A DNA stretch of 64,000 nt from Clostridium saccharoperbutylacetonicum N1-4(HMT) (GTDB lineage Bacteria > Bacillota > Clostridia > Clostridiales > Clostridiaceae). A program made the position numbers and the translations under genes. The stretch covers positions 5,767,501-5,831,500 of the forward strand of contig NC_020291.1 in assembly GCF_000340885.1 (NCBI RefSeq), in the 5' to 3' direction. The notes under the pieces were generated by a model that made no database searches, was not told the DNA's origin, and saw nothing but the letters and a program-made list of their open reading frames with translations. Positions 61,618 through 64,000 of this stretch are shown here, in pieces. Position 1 is the first letter of the stretch. Each line of letters starts with the position of its first letter.

Positions 61618-62038
61618 TCCAATCTTTTCTTAACATCTCTTTTAAGAATTGCATGTTATCATTTCCTATATTTTTTACAATTTCTTCTTCTATTTCTTGT
61701 TTTAAAATTAGCATTTCCTTGCAGTAAGCTTCACCTTTTAAGGTTAATATCACTAATTTATCTCTATTGTTGCCTTCAACAGATTTCATTGTGATATACC
61801 CACCTTCTATTAATTTTTTTGAGCACTTATGAGCTGCTTGTCTTGATATGTTCATTTTTCTTGCAATCTCTGCTACTGTCGTTTCTTTTATGTTAATTGT
61901 TCCAAGCATATGTGATTCTGAATCCGATATATATTCTCCATGTTGTTTATCCCATAATTTCATAACTTCTTTACGAAGCTTTTTATGTTTTTCACTCACT
62001 AAGTCTATCAAATTTAAATCTTTCAAATAATTATCCAT
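61613..62038 (-). CDS. MarR-family transcriptional regulator
   Basis: A 141-residue regulator with the winged helix (TTVAEIARKMNISRQAAHKCSKKLIEGGYITMKSVEGNNRDKLVILTLKG). The ATG at 62038 has GAGG upstream. The stop codon and final Ile come from the terminal repeat of element B3, so the natural C-terminus may have been altered. It is divergent from a DUF2798 membrane gene and probably controls it through the paired sites at 62166-62225. Confidence 0.9.
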   Translation of the reverse strand: MDNYLKDLNLIDLVSEKHKKLRKEVMKLWDKQHGEYISDSESHMLGTINIKETTVAEIARKMNISRQAAHKCSKKLIEGGYITMKSVEGNNRDKLVILTLKGEAYCKEMLILKQEIEEEIVKNIGNDNMQFLKEMLRKDWI

Positions 62039-62165
62039 ATAAAATTCCTCTAATTCCAATGAAATCTTGTTATTGACACTTGAAAAAGCAATAAAACCAC
62101 ATAGAAGTTTATCATTTTTTATCTGTGTATCTTATTATAACATAATAAGAATTCAACTTTCTATC

Positions 62166-62225
62166 GTCAACTTTGTTGACAATATATTTTTTCGAATGTT
62201 ATAATTAATTGTAAACTTAGTTGAC
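62166..62225. promoter_or_regulatory. Double operator and promoter of the marR/DUF2798 pair
   Basis: A perfect inverted repeat GTCAAC-TTT-GTTGAC (62166-62180) and a related one GTAAAC-TTA-GTTGAC (62211-62225) bracket a promoter TTGACA-N18-TATAAT (62176-62205) for the rightward gene. The first site overlaps the -35. A MarR dimer could bind each; repression of the membrane gene is inferred. Confidence 0.7.
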
Positions 62226-62248
62226 AATATTTTTCAAGGAGATGTATT

Positions 62249-62713
62249 ATGGGAAAAAATAAAAAAGAAAATTTTATATTTACACTTATTTGTTGCGCTT
62301 TAATGGTTTTAGGAATGGATTTATATAACGGCATTTTATCAAATGGATTTAATAGCAATTTATTTATAGGAATATTAATACCATATGTGCCTATTTTTTG
62401 TATCGCATTAATTTTAGATTGGTTCTTAGTTGGTAAATTAGCAAAATCTATTGTAGCTAAAATAGTAAATGAGAATGATCCCCTTATAAAAAAAGTTTTA
62501 CTAATATCATTCTTTATGGTATGCGGTATGTGTTTTTGTATGTCTTTAATTGTATCAATTCTTCATATGACTACACCTTCACAATTTCCTGCTCAATTTA
62601 TTAAGACTTTAGGTATGAATTTTATTTGCGCTTTACCACTTCAATTACTCATTGTTGGGCCAATAGCTAGAGGTATTTTCTTTAAAATGTACCCTCCTAT
62701 TGTCAATGCTTAA
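62249..62713 (+). CDS. DUF2798-type membrane protein
   Basis: A 154-residue integral membrane protein with four hydrophobic segments, as two repeats of the DUF2798 kind (FIFTLICCALMVLGMDLYNG and VLLISFFMVCGMCFCMSLIV). Function unknown; such proteins are often controlled by MarR/TetR regulators. AAGGAG precedes the ATG. It is read away from the MarR gene. Confidence 0.83.
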   Translation: MGKNKKENFIFTLICCALMVLGMDLYNGILSNGFNSNLFIGILIPYVPIFCIALILDWFLVGKLAKSIVAKIVNENDPLIKKVLLISFFMVCGMCFCMSLIVSILHMTTPSQFPAQFIKTLGMNFICALPLQLLIVGPIARGIFFKMYPPIVNA

Positions 62714-62740
62714 AAACCTTAATTTAAATTTTATATAATA

Positions 62741-62781
62741 AAACCTCTAGTAATAGATAATCAATATATTACTAGAGGTTT
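62741..62781. terminator. Shared terminator between DUF2798 and ndpA-like genes
   Basis: AAACCTCTAGTAATA and TATTACTAGAGGTTT, a 15-base stem between convergent genes with A/T runs at both ends. Confidence 0.85.
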
Positions 62782-62795
62782 CTCATTTAAATTTC

Positions 62796-63833
62796 TTACT
62801 TTTCTATATAATTAATAACATTCTTTACTATCAAATTAATGGTACCATCACCATTCCTTTGTATTTCAAACTTGCTTGAATCATGATAAGTATCTTCATT
62901 AATATACAAATCTATCCGCTTATCTATGTTTAACCTAACTCGCTTCATCTTTTTTTCAACCCAAGTTTTATCGACTGCAACTTCTTCATTTAATCCTTGC
63001 TGCTTTATATAACTCGAAAAGTCTTCTTTTATTTGAGGATGTTCATTAAATATTTCTGCTGAAAACTCATCAATATTTATAGTATCTTCTTCTTTCAGCT
63101 TAGTTTTTATAGCAGTTCTAATTTCTTCAGCTCTTCCTGCATCTTCAGTAATATTTTTTCTAGTCCAGTTTTCTGCTGCCTTCACAAAAGTCCTTGTCAT
63201 ATCTCTTTCATTAGTAACAATACTTGCACCTAAAAAAGTATTTATAAAATAATTAGCTCCATATTCATCTTCTTTGCTGCTTTTTTGCTTATCTAAAATC
63301 ATCAAATTATATCTGTCTTCTTCATTAATAGGTTTAATAAATGCAGCTTTTTGAATTTTTTGCCCACTCCCTGGAAGCCCTGCTGATTGTGGAACTATAC
63401 CTATTCCAATTTTTTGATCTATAAACTGAATTTCATGAGTAAAGTTCTTAACATAATCCATCTTAAGTATACCTATCATAGGACCTTGATCTGTTGTTAA
63501 AGATACTATTATTAAGTCTCCTGATGGAATATTTACATTGGCCTTCATTATTATGAATAATTGCCTTGCTAATTCTTTAGATAAATTAATTAAATCATTA
63601 TCCACTCCATTTAAATAGTCTTGAACTACTTCCTTAACTATATTTCTTTCTAAATTAAATTTTCCATATTTAAGCTCTTCATCTTTAAAGCATTTTTCTA
63701 AGTGTTTATATAAAAAAGCATATATGTCCTCACTTAATTCTAAACTGTATTCATTTAAAATAGGATCTTCTCCATTACTATCTAATATGTGAATAATTGC
63801 TTGATTTATATTAATTTCATTTATATATTCCAT
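62796..63833 (-). CDS. Nucleoid-associated protein, NdpA/YejK family
   Basis: A 345-residue cytoplasmic protein of the 37-kDa nucleoid-associated family. The start ININQAIIHILDSNGEDPILNE, GDLIIVSLTTD and the long helical C-terminal half with basic KKMKRVRLNIDKR match this group. E. coli YejK binds the nucleoid and interacts with topoisomerases; clostridial homologues are little studied. The ATG at 63833 has GGATGGTG upstream; the longer TTG start at 63848 is weaker. Confidence 0.85.
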   Translation of the reverse strand: MEYINEININQAIIHILDSNGEDPILNEYSLELSEDIYAFLYKHLEKCFKDEELKYGKFNLERNIVKEVVQDYLNGVDNDLINLSKELARQLFIIMKANVNIPSGDLIIVSLTTDQGPMIGILKMDYVKNFTHEIQFIDQKIGIGIVPQSAGLPGSGQKIQKAAFIKPINEEDRYNLMILDKQKSSKEDEYGANYFINTFLGASIVTNERDMTRTFVKAAENWTRKNITEDAGRAEEIRTAIKTKLKEEDTINIDEFSAEIFNEHPQIKEDFSSYIKQQGLNEEVAVDKTWVEKKMKRVRLNIDKRIDLYINEDTYHDSSKFEIQRNGDGTINLIVKNVINYIEK

Positions 63834-64000
63834 AGTTTCACCATCCAATAAAATTTATACAATAGATATTATAAACTTTTATCGATTAATTTACTACAAT
63901 GTTTTACTAGTAAAGAGATTTGAACTATAATAGTATATGTTCTAATTATCAATGTTCTCAATTATCAGCTTATGATGAATATTTCATTTTCTTTCAGAAT

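Noticed and set aside
63849-64000. Possible gene start at the right edge
   Set aside because: No frame with a ribosome binding site is visible in the last 150 bases; the region is AT-rich.

Overview
The window looks like chromosome from a mesophilic, spore-forming Clostridium sensu stricto, most like the C. beijerinckii group. The signs are very AT-rich intergenic DNA, strong GGAGG ribosome binding sites that match the 16S tail, an alpha/beta-type SASP, a SpoIVFB-like protease and the clostridial mre-min-rodA cluster. The species is inferred from gene content; no search was run. Most genes lie on the minus strand. The window opens with the first codons of trxB.

Layout: 1-4.8 kb holds trxA, an unknown protein, an MFS transporter and oligoendopeptidase F. 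5.3-14.1 kb is a sugar locus: a binding-protein ABC importer and a YicI-type alpha-xylosidase on the minus strand, with a divergent YesM/YesN-type two-component system. 14.2-17.7 kb holds a SAM-riboswitch-controlled O-acetylhomoserine sulfhydrylase and a YtcJ-like amidohydrolase. 17.9-23.1 kb is a complete 16S-23S-5S rRNA operon on the minus strand without spacer tRNAs. 23.4-38.9 kb runs from a YcdB/SLH surface protein through a SpoIVFB-like protease and a small membrane protein to rodA, minEDC, sfsA, PBP2, mreDCB, radC and maf, the cell shape, division-site and sporulation block. 39-45.8 kb holds SPOR and NlpC/P60 proteins, pepD, pyk and an S1-domain protein. 46.0-48.1 kb is a plus-strand three-gene operon: a Ser/Gly-rich membrane protein with no ordinary start codon, a PspA homologue and a Cys-cluster protein. 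48.2-63.8 kb holds CBS, exonuclease, membrane MutS-like, GNAT, ZnuA, SbcCD-like (YhaN/YhaO), SASP, LepB, XRE/membrane pair, MarR/DUF2798 pair and NdpA-like genes.

The strongest unexplained structure is a family of six dispersed 300-370 bp elements, at about 4.93-5.30, 9.46-9.77, 39.93-40.25, 52.21-52.56, 59.43-59.78 and 61.32-61.62 kb. Each is a long imperfect palindrome with conserved outer arms, most carry short terminal inverted repeats, and the centre is one of two interchangeable modules. All six lie in gaps between minus-strand genes. One sits inside the sugar-transport operon, and one supplies the stop codon of the marR-like gene. They look like a MITE-type or structured-RNA repeat family. 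The second notable item is the PspA operon, whose first gene has a 225-codon frame with no ATG, GTG or TTG and seems to start at ATT behind a strong ribosome binding site.
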